Shown: piece by piece, positions 40,809-49,831 of the stretch
Layout: each line of letters opens with the position of its first letter
How positions within the stretch are numbered: position 1 is the first letter of the stretch
Assembly: GCA_902517615.1 (NCBI GenBank)
Contig: CABYCY010000002.1
Coordinates: forward strand, 56,755 to 120,754
DNA from: an uncultured Pelagibacteraceae bacterium
GTDB lineage: Bacteria > Pseudomonadota > Alphaproteobacteria > Pelagibacterales > Pelagibacteraceae
Reading direction: 5' to 3'
DNA length: 64,000 nt
Program-made: the position numbers and the translations under genes
The notes under the pieces: model-generated
The model's database searches: none
What the model was told of the DNA's origin: nothing
Seen by the model: the letters and a program-made list of their open reading frames with translations, nothing else

Positions 40809-43268
40809 TTATTTAGGATCTTTTGGACCTGGATCTGGGTTACCTGTACCAGGGGTACCGGCACCTGGAGTACCTGGACCTGGATCACCTGGCGCACCTG
40901 GATTGCCCATTGCTCCTTCAACAGCTCCACCAATATCACCCATGGCACCGCCCATGCCGCCCATGGCACCGCCCATATCTCCCATTGCACCGCCCATGGC
41001 TCCACCTTCAGCTCCTCCCATGGCTCCACCCATGTCGCCCATCGAACCCATATCACCTGGACCAGCTGGACCTCCAGCCATAGCCCCAGCCATAGCTCCG
41101 CCCATTGTTCCTGACATTCCATCTTGCATCGCGCCGCCCATGGCTTTACCCATTTCGCCTTCGCCCATGCCTTCCATTCCCATTGCAGCTCCCATTGCAT
41201 GAGAACCCATAGCTGACGCTGCTGCTCCCTGAGCAGCCATAGCTGATCCCATTGCAGCACCTGCTAATCCTCCTGCTCCATCAGCTGCCATCGCTGCACC
41301 TGCTACGTTTCCAATTGCTGCTCCTGGGTCAACTCCTGTTCCCATTGCAGCAGAGACTTGTCCTAAATTCATTCCACCTTTCATACCACCATCTAACCCT
41401 TCAGGTGTTCCACCCATTATGTCTCCTAATTTGGCACCCTCAGGACTTCCTGTTAAACCCATGCTTGCTGCCATTTCTGGATTCATTTGTGCATCTAAAT
41501 TCATTTCTCCCATTCCAACCATTCCACCGCTCATTGCTGCAAGGCCCATATCTCCACCTTCCATCCCCATGGCTCCACTTAATCCTTTCATACCTTCGGC
41601 TCCCATTGCAGCCATCGTTCCTTGGTTGACTAATCCAACTTCCATCATATCTCCCATTTGACCAGCAGATAAATTTCCAGACTTAGCCATATTCGCGACC
41701 CCTTGAACTGCTTTACTACCGAGCCCAGCAACGTTAGTTGACATAATTGTTGATACATCCATTCCTGCCATTCCAGCTGCACCCATACTTGCTACCATTC
41801 CAGGAGTTAAACCTGTTTGCATTGCCATATCAGCCATTCCTAATTTATCCATTTCTCCAACGTCCATTCCAGTCATGTTTGCCATTGCTTCGCCCATATC
41901 TGCTTTAGACATGTTTTCCATAACTCCACCCATCATACCGCCTGTTGGATTATTTGGATCTAAAGCTTCCCCCATACCTAATGCTGTCATTCCTTCGGGA
42001 GGTGCCATTGCACCTGGTAAACCTCCAGCTAAAGATGGTTTGGCCATAATCATTGCACCCATCATCATTCCTGATTCACTTATATTTTCTGGCATCTCCA
42101 AAGCTTCAGGCGCAGACATATTATTTGCAAAAGAGTCTTTCATCTCCATTCCTTTTTGAATAGCATTCTGTTCTTTTGGTGCTTTTCCTGAAATTGCTTG
42201 GCTTATCATTCCAACGGTACCTGACATTGCAGAAGTAATTCCAACTTCTGGATTTGCAAATGCTGTTTGCAATGTTTGAGCCATTTGATCCATTCCCATC
42301 TCTTGCATTGCTTTTCCAATTTCCTGCATTCCCTCAATACCACCCATACCTTTTGCCATATCCGTCATGCCTTCCATTCCAATACTTGTCTCCATGCTCT
42401 TCATCATCTCTTCACCCATACCTTTGGCACTCATCGTAGCTACTATTGCGCCAGTCATTGATTGACTCATTTGGCCCATGGCGTCAGGATTAGCTGCTAA
42501 TGTTTCTAGTGCAGCAGTTGCAGCACCAACTGGTAGTGCATTTAATGCTCCTGCCATCATTGCTGGATTCATTCCCATTTCCGCAACATTCATTGAAGCA
42601 AAATTTCCAGGATTAAAATTTGTCATATCAAAATTAGCTGAACCAGTTATAGCTTCCATATCTACTAAACCTGAATTTGATAATCCTTCCATAGCAGCTC
42701 CCATTCCAATACCTTGAGCATCCAGAGATCCCATCATCCCTTTTGCATCAAATCCAACAGCACCTAAAGCATTCATTTGTCCAGCCATTTTTTGTAATGA
42801 TACAACTTTTCCAGCACCCATTTGGCCCGCTATACTTGACAAAGCAGCCATCTCTTCTGGTGAAAAATCATTTGCAAAATCAATCCCTGTCATATCCAAA
42901 GCTGTAGGATCTGGAATAGCCCCTAAAGCCATATCAGTAACACCCTCAACTAATGACATTGCCTGAACTGCAGAAGTAATATCCCCTTTTGCTAAACTTT
43001 CAGTAGCAAATTGCATTGCAGTTTCAGCCTGAGCTATAGATACATCCAAAGCCTTCCCTATATCACTTTTTGCCTCTCCTAAAGCTTCTGTTGCTCCAGA
43101 AATATTTTCAGCAACTTTGCTTGCATCTGCTGCTAATTGATCTGCTGCAGCTTGAGCTGAATTTCCTGCTGCTTCTGAAATTCCAGACATTGAAGCTATA
43201 TCATTTGCTTTAACAGTAAAGTTTAAAAATAATAAAAATATTAAAAAAGTTTTAATTATAATTTTCAA
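40809..43268 (-). CDS. Secreted Met/Gly/Ala-rich low-complexity repeat protein, 819 aa, with collagen-like Pro/Gly tail
   Basis: Signal peptide MKIIIKTFLIFLLFLNFTVKANDIAS; repeated GGAMGGAMGDMGG/MGMEGM units; C-terminal GAPGDPGPGTPGAGTPGTGNPDPGP; single long ORF in an operon-like context. Confidence 0.78.
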   Translation of the reverse strand: MKIIIKTFLIFLLFLNFTVKANDIASMSGISEAAGNSAQAAADQLAADASKVAENISGATEALGEAKSDIGKALDVSIAQAETAMQFATESLAKGDITSAVQAMSLVEGVTDMALGAIPDPTALDMTGIDFANDFSPEEMAALSSIAGQMGAGKVVSLQKMAGQMNALGAVGFDAKGMMGSLDAQGIGMGAAMEGLSNSGLVDMEAITGSANFDMTNFNPGNFASMNVAEMGMNPAMMAGALNALPVGAATAALETLAANPDAMGQMSQSMTGAIVATMSAKGMGEEMMKSMETSIGMEGMTDMAKGMGGIEGMQEIGKAMQEMGMDQMAQTLQTAFANPEVGITSAMSGTVGMISQAISGKAPKEQNAIQKGMEMKDSFANNMSAPEALEMPENISESGMMMGAMIMAKPSLAGGLPGAMAPPEGMTALGMGEALDPNNPTGGMMGGVMENMSKADMGEAMANMTGMDVGEMDKLGMADMAMQTGLTPGMVASMGAAGMAGMDVSTIMSTNVAGLGSKAVQGVANMAKSGNLSAGQMGDMMEVGLVNQGTMAAMGAEGMKGLSGAMGMEGGDMGLAAMSGGMVGMGEMNLDAQMNPEMAASMGLTGSPEGAKLGDIMGGTPEGLDGGMKGGMNLGQVSAAMGTGVDPGAAIGNVAGAAMAADGAGGLAGAAMGSAMAAQGAAASAMGSHAMGAAMGMEGMGEGEMGKAMGGAMQDGMSGTMGGAMAGAMAGGPAGPGDMGSMGDMGGAMGGAEGGAMGGAMGDMGGAMGGMGGAMGDIGGAVEGAMGNPGAPGDPGPGTPGAGTPGTGNPDPGPKDPK

Positions 43269-43273
43269 AGTTA

Positions 43274-43804
43274 TTAATTTCCTTCCTCAATTGTTTCTTG
43301 AGCTTTAATAGTAGCAGCTCTTTGAGCATTTACTTTAGCTGTTGCGATTTGTTTTTTTAGATTAGCTAAGACTGCTGCTCTTTCAGATACTTCTGGTGTC
43401 AATTGTTTTGCTTTCTTTTTCTTTTTCTTTTTATTTTTTTTATATGCTGCATAAAGCATTTTACCTGTTGCCCAAAATTTAAGAATAGCCTCTGATGATT
43501 TAGCTTTTGGAGAAATATTTAAACTCATCCTCATAGCTTCTCTGCCTTTTTTAAGACCCTCTAATGTTTCAACGCTTGCACTTTTATCATTTAGCATCTC
43601 ATTGTATAAAGCTTCAAAGTAAGCCATATCTCGAATCATATGATGCTGATATTTATTTAACTCTCCTTTTCCTTTAACAAATCTTTGGTAAACTTTTTTA
43701 CCTGCCTCACCTTGCTTTTGTTTGCTCTTAATTAAGCTTTCGTGAAACATTCCCTCAGGGTAATCAATTTCTTCATAAATAAATGCTGCTGGCCTTTCGC
43801 TCAT
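43274..43804 (-). CDS. Hypothetical basic protein; coding probably extends upstream to a signal peptide
   Basis: 176-aa ORF (ATG at 43804), Lys-rich; 6-bp gap to next gene; open frame continues upstream to 43963. Confidence 0.65.
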   Translation of the reverse strand: MSERPAAFIYEEIDYPEGMFHESLIKSKQKQGEAGKKVYQRFVKGKGELNKYQHHMIRDMAYFEALYNEMLNDKSASVETLEGLKKGREAMRMSLNISPKAKSSEAILKFWATGKMLYAAYKKNKKKKKKKAKQLTPEVSERAAVLANLKKQIATAKVNAQRAATIKAQETIEEGN

Positions 43805-44108
43805 CGGCCAATCCTTTAGTTTCTCGTACTTTTCACAGTAGATGCAATCTTTTTCTTCTTTTTTTTTTGCTGCTTCTAGATTTTGGGTAGTGAAGATTAT
43901 TATTATGAAAATAATAAATAATCTAATTATGTTTAAGGCAGATTTTTTGCTAAACTCGCCTGGCTAAACCTTTCATGTTTAAACCCTACATCTTATTTTA
44001 ATTAATAAAAAGCATTTATATATGAGCAAATAAGTAATTTTAAATTTTGTTTTCAATTAAAGCGAGTGTTCTTTAACTTCTGAAATTTAAAGCTTAAGAA
44101 TAACTTTA

Positions 44109-44237
44109 TTAAAAAATAAAATGATAAATTAATAAACCTAAGATTAAACCTTTAATAAATGAAATCCACATAATTGAATAATCTGATAGATTAAGTTTTT
44201 TTTTCCACCAATTTATGTATCTCTTATGAATATCCAT
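44109..44237 (-). CDS. Small (42 aa) single-TM membrane protein, translationally coupled to DUF1501 gene
   Basis: MDIHKRYINWWKKKLNLSDYSIMWISFIKGLILGLLIYHFIF*; start ATG overlaps DUF1501 stop (TGATG). Confidence 0.5.
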   Translation of the reverse strand: MDIHKRYINWWKKKLNLSDYSIMWISFIKGLILGLLIYHFIF

Positions 44238-45394
44238 CAAACTGTTTTAAATAATTTATCAGATAAATTTTGTAAATCCTCACCCCAAAAAACATCTTTT
44301 TGAATACGCTTGAAATCTAAATCAAAAACTGTTGACATGGCCGATGCATAAATTGATCTTGCATCTATAGTTGAGTTTAAATCTCTTCCCTCAAATAATT
44401 CTTTTTTCTTCAATCCTGGCCAATCAGAATGAATTTGAGCTTTTTTAACCAAACCACCACTCATTAACACTGCAGTACCATATCCATGTTCAGTGCCATT
44501 ACTACTATTTTGTTTAATGGTTCTTCCAAATTCGGTTAAAGTTAATACCAAAGTATTTTTAAACTCATCACCCATTGAAGCTTGGAGACCTTTTAGAATT
44601 CTATCATACTCTTTTAAACAATCAGCGTGAGCTCCATCTGTTGAACCTTGAGCTGCATGAGTATCAAAACCACCTACTTCAAAAACTGCTACTCTAGGCC
44701 CATCAATTTTTGCTAATTGTTTACCTGCCTGAAGTGATAAAGCGGAGTTCTCTGTATAACCATGACCTCCATCTTTTCTTTTTCGTATAACTTTAAGTGT
44801 TTCACTTAAGTCTTTTTCTGAATAATTATCAAATTCATTATGTATCATCTCTAAAATATCATTCGCAGGTATTGCTTTTCCAACAGGAAAATAATTATCA
44901 TTCATTGGAACACCCCTAATTAATAATGGCATTGGTAATGATAAAGCTAAACCATTGCCAGTTAAACCTGCTAACTTCATACCTCTTCCAAGCCATCCTG
45001 TTTTAACTGAATATGGAATTTTTCCTCCAGACTGCATTAGATTTTGTCCATCAAAATGAGATCTACCTGTATATGGAATGCTTGTTGCATGAACAGCAGA
45101 TGCCAAATTGTTATCCCACAAACTTTTAAAAGTTTGTAAAGCAGGATGTAAGTCAAAATCTGAAGTTAAAGAAAATGTTTTATCAAGATTAATTTTGCTT
45201 CTTAATTTTTTAAACTTTTTATCTCCTTTTATCGGTATTGCACAAAGTCCATCCATTCCTCCTTCAAGCATTATAATTACTAGATTTTTTTTAGGACCAC
45301 TATTTGCAAAAGAAGGTAAACCAAAACCAGCAAAATAAAGTGAAGTTATTGCTGTTGATTTAAGAAAATCTCTTCTATTAATTTTTAATTTCAT
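44237..45394 (-). CDS. DUF1501 domain protein with Tat signal
   Basis: MKLKINRRDFLKSTAITSLYFAGFGLPSFA twin-arginine signal; VIIMLEGGMDGL; SHFDGQNLMQSG; TLTEFGRTIKQNSSNGTEHGYG. Confidence 0.92.
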   Translation of the reverse strand: MKLKINRRDFLKSTAITSLYFAGFGLPSFANSGPKKNLVIIMLEGGMDGLCAIPIKGDKKFKKLRSKINLDKTFSLTSDFDLHPALQTFKSLWDNNLASAVHATSIPYTGRSHFDGQNLMQSGGKIPYSVKTGWLGRGMKLAGLTGNGLALSLPMPLLIRGVPMNDNYFPVGKAIPANDILEMIHNEFDNYSEKDLSETLKVIRKRKDGGHGYTENSALSLQAGKQLAKIDGPRVAVFEVGGFDTHAAQGSTDGAHADCLKEYDRILKGLQASMGDEFKNTLVLTLTEFGRTIKQNSSNGTEHGYGTAVLMSGGLVKKAQIHSDWPGLKKKELFEGRDLNSTIDARSIYASAMSTVFDLDFKRIQKDVFWGEDLQNLSDKLFKTV

Positions 45395-46824
45395 GCTTTT
45401 AGAAACTCTGGATGGTTAAAGAGCAACACTTGTTTATCGCTTGGATTGTTTTTTTTATTTAAGTATTTCATTATTTTTTCTGGATTATCAAAGTTTTTTT
45501 GCACAATCTTATTATAAAAATCATTATTATTATTTTCAGGTTTGTTAAAAAGATAACTTTCTTTAGCATAAACCAATCTTCTAATTAAAAGCTCAGGTGA
45601 CAACCAATCATTTGAAATATCTGACCAGCCATTTGGTTGCTTTGCTTTATATGGGTGATGTCCAATTCTTTTTAATAACCACTCTGGATATCTTTGACTT
45701 CTAGTAGGTTTATTTCCTAATTCATATAAATCCATTAATGTTGGACTTGGTGGCCATTGTAAATCTGAAATTTTAGCAACTTGGACAAACCAATTTTCTG
45801 GGTTCTGAAATTTTTTATATTTATCATTATTATCAAAAGCTACTTTTATAGCAGCTTTATGGATCTCGGTTAAATGACCGTCTGATTTTTTAAAAGCATC
45901 TATAATTGGTTGTTTCATCTCTTTTGTTGGTTCATCTGTTATTAAATACCTACATAGTCTTTCAGCAACAAAATCTCTACAATTTGGGTGATTTACTAAA
46001 TCTTTAATTACAGCTGCTAATGCTTTTTTTCCTTTTTTATATTCTTTTCCTAAAACTTTTTTCTTACCAGGCTGATGATATTCTGAATTAAACCAAATAT
46101 CTCCAGTCTCTAAATGCTTTTTACTCCATCGTCTTTGCCAGCCAGTCATTATATATGCTAATTGAATTATATCCTCTTGAGTATATCCAGCTTCAGGAGA
46201 TACTGTGTGAAGCTCTAAAAGTTCCCTGGCATGATTTTCATTAATTGTTGCAGGTTCTTTTTTTTTTTTTATCCAGTCTTGAAAAGCAGTAACACTTTTA
46301 GGACCAGCACTTTCACTGTTATCTAAATGATGAATCATTGCCCATGAAGTTGTGACTTCATAAACCATTTTTTCAAAAGTTTGATTTAAATTTGGTCTAA
46401 TTATCTCTCTTTGATAAGGGCCTGTTGAATATTGTGGCAAAAAATCTTTATCACTTATAGTAAAAAAATTTCCCCAGAACATCCAAAGCTTTGCTAAAAC
46501 TGGGCTTTGACTATTAATTGCCTCATTATGTCTCACTGTTATCTCAAGAGATTCCCAAAATTTTTGTCCTGTTTTGTGTCTAAGAAGATCTCTGTGAGTT
46601 TTGTAGAGTGTCTTATTATCTTTATATTTTTTTCTTATTACTTTTCTGTCATTATAAACCCACTCCCTATACAAAAGCCTTAACTCTTTTTCAGAATTTA
46701 ATCTACCTGTCCAAGATAATTTTGGAACATCACTCACTTGGTTAAGTGCCCAACTTAATGGATCAGATGGTACTTCTTCATTTAGGCCAATTCCGAAAGC
46801 AACTTTTCTAAAAAAACTTTTCAT
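45391..46824 (-). CDS. DUF1800 domain protein
   Basis: NENHARELLELHTVSPEAGYTQEDIIQLAYIMTGW; LVNHPNCRDFVAERLCRYLI. Confidence 0.92.
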   Translation of the reverse strand: MKSFFRKVAFGIGLNEEVPSDPLSWALNQVSDVPKLSWTGRLNSEKELRLLYREWVYNDRKVIRKKYKDNKTLYKTHRDLLRHKTGQKFWESLEITVRHNEAINSQSPVLAKLWMFWGNFFTISDKDFLPQYSTGPYQREIIRPNLNQTFEKMVYEVTTSWAMIHHLDNSESAGPKSVTAFQDWIKKKKEPATINENHARELLELHTVSPEAGYTQEDIIQLAYIMTGWQRRWSKKHLETGDIWFNSEYHQPGKKKVLGKEYKKGKKALAAVIKDLVNHPNCRDFVAERLCRYLITDEPTKEMKQPIIDAFKKSDGHLTEIHKAAIKVAFDNNDKYKKFQNPENWFVQVAKISDLQWPPSPTLMDLYELGNKPTRSQRYPEWLLKRIGHHPYKAKQPNGWSDISNDWLSPELLIRRLVYAKESYLFNKPENNNNDFYNKIVQKNFDNPEKIMKYLNKKNNPSDKQVLLFNHPEFLKA

Positions 46825-46827
46825 TAT

Positions 46828-47697
46828 TTATTTTACTTTATCAATATCGTGAATATTTGTTAAAGAATTATTAAATTCTTCCATGTTTTCTCTCAAAGAT
46901 AAACTGGAAATTGAATAAATCATGATCAGTAATAATACTAAGGGCAAAGAAGTAATTACAGAAGCAAAACTTTTAATAAGTAATATATAAAAAACAATAA
47001 AAAGAGCTGAACGAATTAAAACTGTTTTTCTGAATACACTAACAATTGATAGAGAGTGCTTTAATAATTTAAAAAAACTCATTTGAGATGGTCCAAAATA
47101 TCTTTTGGCTCGTACTGATGGTGTAGAAATTAAATCTTTTTCAATTTTTTTTAAAGATCCAGAAAAACTGTTCCACGTGGCTTTTTCATTTATCATTTTT
47201 TTAACAGTTGCTTTTGAAAGACAAGTAAAATTTCCAAATTTAATTAATTGACCTGTAAAAGCTAAAGTTAAAAACTTATGAAATTCATAACAGAATCTAA
47301 AAATTATATCCTCAGATCTTTTTACTCGTTCCCCTACAATTGATCTATCTCCAGATTGTTTAGAAATTTCAATAAAATTTTTAATTTCCTCTGGTCTATC
47401 TTCACCATCTCCATCCATAGGAATTACGTAATCAAATTCTTTTTTTTCATAAATGTATTTTAAACCAGACGCAATACACCTTGCATGACCTCTGTTTTCC
47501 CTCATATTTATGATTTCAATTGAATTAATGTTTTCAATATCTGTATATTCATCAATGATTTGATGTGTAGAAGCATCATTAATAATAACTAATGATAATT
47601 CAGAATTTAATTCTTTTATCTCTTGATTAATATTTTTAATTAATAATTTCAATGACTCTCGGTCATTATAAATCGGTACTAAAATTATATATTTCAT
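46828..47697 (-). CDS. Glycosyltransferase family 2 (dolichol-phosphate mannosyltransferase-like)
   Basis: ILVPIYNDRESLKLLIKNI...VIINDAST...VIPMDGDGEDRPEEI; C-terminal TM segments. Confidence 0.9.
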   Translation of the reverse strand: MKYIILVPIYNDRESLKLLIKNINQEIKELNSELSLVIINDASTHQIIDEYTDIENINSIEIINMRENRGHARCIASGLKYIYEKKEFDYVIPMDGDGEDRPEEIKNFIEISKQSGDRSIVGERVKRSEDIIFRFCYEFHKFLTLAFTGQLIKFGNFTCLSKATVKKMINEKATWNSFSGSLKKIEKDLISTPSVRAKRYFGPSQMSFFKLLKHSLSIVSVFRKTVLIRSALFIVFYILLIKSFASVITSLPLVLLLIMIYSISSLSLRENMEEFNNSLTNIHDIDKVK

Positions 47698-47700
47698 TAA

Positions 47701-49023
47701 TTATCTTGATCCAACACAAATATTATCAAGACACATATAATCTTTCAATTCATCAAGTTGGTCTCTTTGCACTATTCCTTCCCATACAGGTCTAGATTTT
47801 AAATGATAAGATAAATTTCCAGCATGCCATTCATCTCCAAAAACAACATTAATTGTTGAGTTAAATTGTTGGTTCCAAGCATATTGAGTTTTTACTGCAA
47901 TTTCTTCACCTGGGTAATCAGTTCTTTTGTTATCTTTTGATACAGAAACATATGCATAGAGAGCTGGTGATAAAAAGAAAAAGAAAATAAATCCAATCAT
48001 GAATGGTTTTAATTTTTTAAGATTAATTTGTGTTTGAAATAAATAAACAAATAATGTTCCAATAAATAAATAAAATGGTGTCATCCACATTGTTCTTATG
48101 TTTGATCCGGTAATTAACGATGTTAAAAAAATTAAAATAATTGGAAAAATATTTATCGCTATCAAAAAAAGTAGTTTTTTATCTTTAAAGTTTAATTTAA
48201 ACTTAAATTTTTTAACTAATAACCAAATTAAAATTAAAAAAGGAATTATTATCCCAATTTGTTTTAATAAAAATATTATGGGAAATTTTATATGATCAAT
48301 TAAACTTGATTGCTCCAAGCCTGTTCTTGCAAGACCATAGGTAATTGTAATAAAATCATTATTATTTAGCCAAATTAAATGAGGAATTAAAGCAACTATA
48401 AAAACTTCAACAGTTATTAAGTATTTAAAATCAAATTTTCTCTCTTTTTTTAAAAATATTAAATAAATAAATAAAAGATCAATAGAAACTAACAAATATA
48501 TAAATAAGTATTTTGATAAAAAACCAAAAGCTGCAAAAAGACCCACTAAAAAACAATCTAAAAACTTTATTTCTTTTCCACTATATATTTTCCAAGAATA
48601 ATAAACTGTAAGTGACCAGAAAGGTAATTGGCAAACATTTACATTAAATTCTGGTGTTGTGAAATTATAAAAATAAACTGATTCTATTAAAAGCACAGAG
48701 ATTAAACCAAGTAGATCATTATTAAAGATTTCTTTAGAAAATCTGAATACATAATAAAATGATATAATTACAAAAATTTGACTAAGTAAGTAATAAGACC
48801 AATCTCGCGCACCAAAAATTTGATAAATTACTTCTGAAAAAAAAGCACTCATTGGAGGATGTTTGTTAAACCCCCAATCTAAATTACTTCCCCAGGCTAA
48901 AGCCTCTATAGTGTCTAATGGTAAATTGTGATTTGTAATATAAGGAACTAAAGTCCAAAATATAAGATGAGATATAATAACAATATAAAATATATTATTT
49001 ATTTTTTTGTTATTATTGCTCAT
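47701..49023 (-). CDS. Glycosyltransferase family 39 / ArnT-like membrane protein
   Basis: NHNLPLDTIEALAWGSNLDWGFNKHPPMSAFFSEVIYQIFG; polytopic. Confidence 0.85.
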   Translation of the reverse strand: MSNNNKKINNIFYIVIISHLIFWTLVPYITNHNLPLDTIEALAWGSNLDWGFNKHPPMSAFFSEVIYQIFGARDWSYYLLSQIFVIISFYYVFRFSKEIFNNDLLGLISVLLIESVYFYNFTTPEFNVNVCQLPFWSLTVYYSWKIYSGKEIKFLDCFLVGLFAAFGFLSKYLFIYLLVSIDLLFIYLIFLKKERKFDFKYLITVEVFIVALIPHLIWLNNNDFITITYGLARTGLEQSSLIDHIKFPIIFLLKQIGIIIPFLILIWLLVKKFKFKLNFKDKKLLFLIAINIFPIILIFLTSLITGSNIRTMWMTPFYLFIGTLFVYLFQTQINLKKLKPFMIGFIFFFFLSPALYAYVSVSKDNKRTDYPGEEIAVKTQYAWNQQFNSTINVVFGDEWHAGNLSYHLKSRPVWEGIVQRDQLDELKDYMCLDNICVGSR

Positions 49024-49100
49024 TTATAAATATTTATAACAATTCAGCTTGCTTGACACCCCTATTTTGCTGAATATACTCCGGAACTCAAATTTTACAT

Positions 49101-49616
49101 ATGTCAAAGACTGCTAAAGCAAAGAAAAAAGTATCTAAACCGAAAATTAAAGTTGTGAGTAAGGCAAAAAAAACTTTAGCCTCAACTGCGAAGAAAGCCC
49201 CTATTAAAATTTCAAAAAATTATATTCCAAAAGACACTGAAAAATATATGTGTGAAAAACATAAAGTATATTTCAGAACAAGACTCAATGAATGGAAAAA
49301 AGAACTAATTAAAGCAAATAACGAAGCACTTTATAATGGGAGTATGGATGATAATAATATTTCAGCAGATATTGTTGATCAAGCAAGTTCATACATTGAT
49401 AAAAATGTAGAAATGAAAGCGATCAATAGACAAATTAAGCTGATTTCTGAAATAGATAAAGCTTTAAGAAGAATTTTAGATGACACTTATGGATACTGTT
49501 TAGATACTGCTGAACCTATTGGATTAAAAAGATTAATGGCAAGACCTGTTGCAAAGTATACTATTGCAGCACAAGAAAAACATGAAAAAAACGAAAAAGT
49601 TCATGCAGATGAATAA
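49101..49616 (+). CDS. dksA: DksA/TraR-family RNA polymerase-binding protein
   Basis: KYMCEKHKVYFRTRLNEWKKELI...DDTYGYCLDTAEPIGLKRLMARPVAKYTIAAQEKHEK; Lys-rich N-terminal extension. Confidence 0.9.
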   Translation: MSKTAKAKKKVSKPKIKVVSKAKKTLASTAKKAPIKISKNYIPKDTEKYMCEKHKVYFRTRLNEWKKELIKANNEALYNGSMDDNNISADIVDQASSYIDKNVEMKAINRQIKLISEIDKALRRILDDTYGYCLDTAEPIGLKRLMARPVAKYTIAAQEKHEKNEKVHADE

Positions 49617-49618
49617 AA

Positions 49619-49735
49619 ATGAAAAAAAAATCATCTAAGCAAAATTCAATATCTTTTCTATTTGCAAAGAAATATATTTATTTTTACTATCCATTTTTCT
49701 GGGTTATTCTGTTGCTATATTTATTTTTAAAATGA
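49619..49735 (+). CDS. Small (38 aa) membrane protein
   Basis: MKKKSSKQNSISFLFAKKYIYFYYPFFWVILLLYLFLK*; below ORF-track cutoff. Confidence 0.45.
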   Translation: MKKKSSKQNSISFLFAKKYIYFYYPFFWVILLLYLFLK

Positions 49736-49827
49736 ACAAAAAATTAATATTAATTATTGTAGTTATTGTTGCTATTGAATTTTCGGGATATGGAATTCTT
49801 AGTACTCTTTATAGATTATTTGGATAA
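49732..49827 (+). CDS. Small (31 aa) membrane protein overlapping the preceding ORF (ATGA)
   Basis: MNKKLILIIVVIVAIEFSGYGILSTLYRLFG*. Confidence 0.45.
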   Translation: MNKKLILIIVVIVAIEFSGYGILSTLYRLFG

Positions 49828-49831
49828 GACC

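Noticed and set aside
40900-41250. Short tandem DNA repeats that could suggest a CRISPR or minisatellite array
   Set aside because: Repeats are irregular, in one reading frame and explained by coding for GGAMGG-type units; no constant repeat/spacer structure and no cas genes.
40805-42717. Long overlapping ORFs in other frames (e.g. 40805-41260 -, 40823-41083 +, 40903-41202 +, 41252-41629 +, 41875-42159 +, 42478-42717 +)
   Set aside because: Shadow ORFs from low-complexity Met/Gly/Ala codons of the 819-aa gene; Trp/Gln- or Pro/Leu-rich translations with no domains or signals.
49101-49616. DksA with three of four zinc-finger cysteines replaced
   Set aside because: To my knowledge alphaproteobacterial DksA proteins commonly have this Cys-poor form (YGYC..TGEPIGL.RL.ARP), so not unusual.
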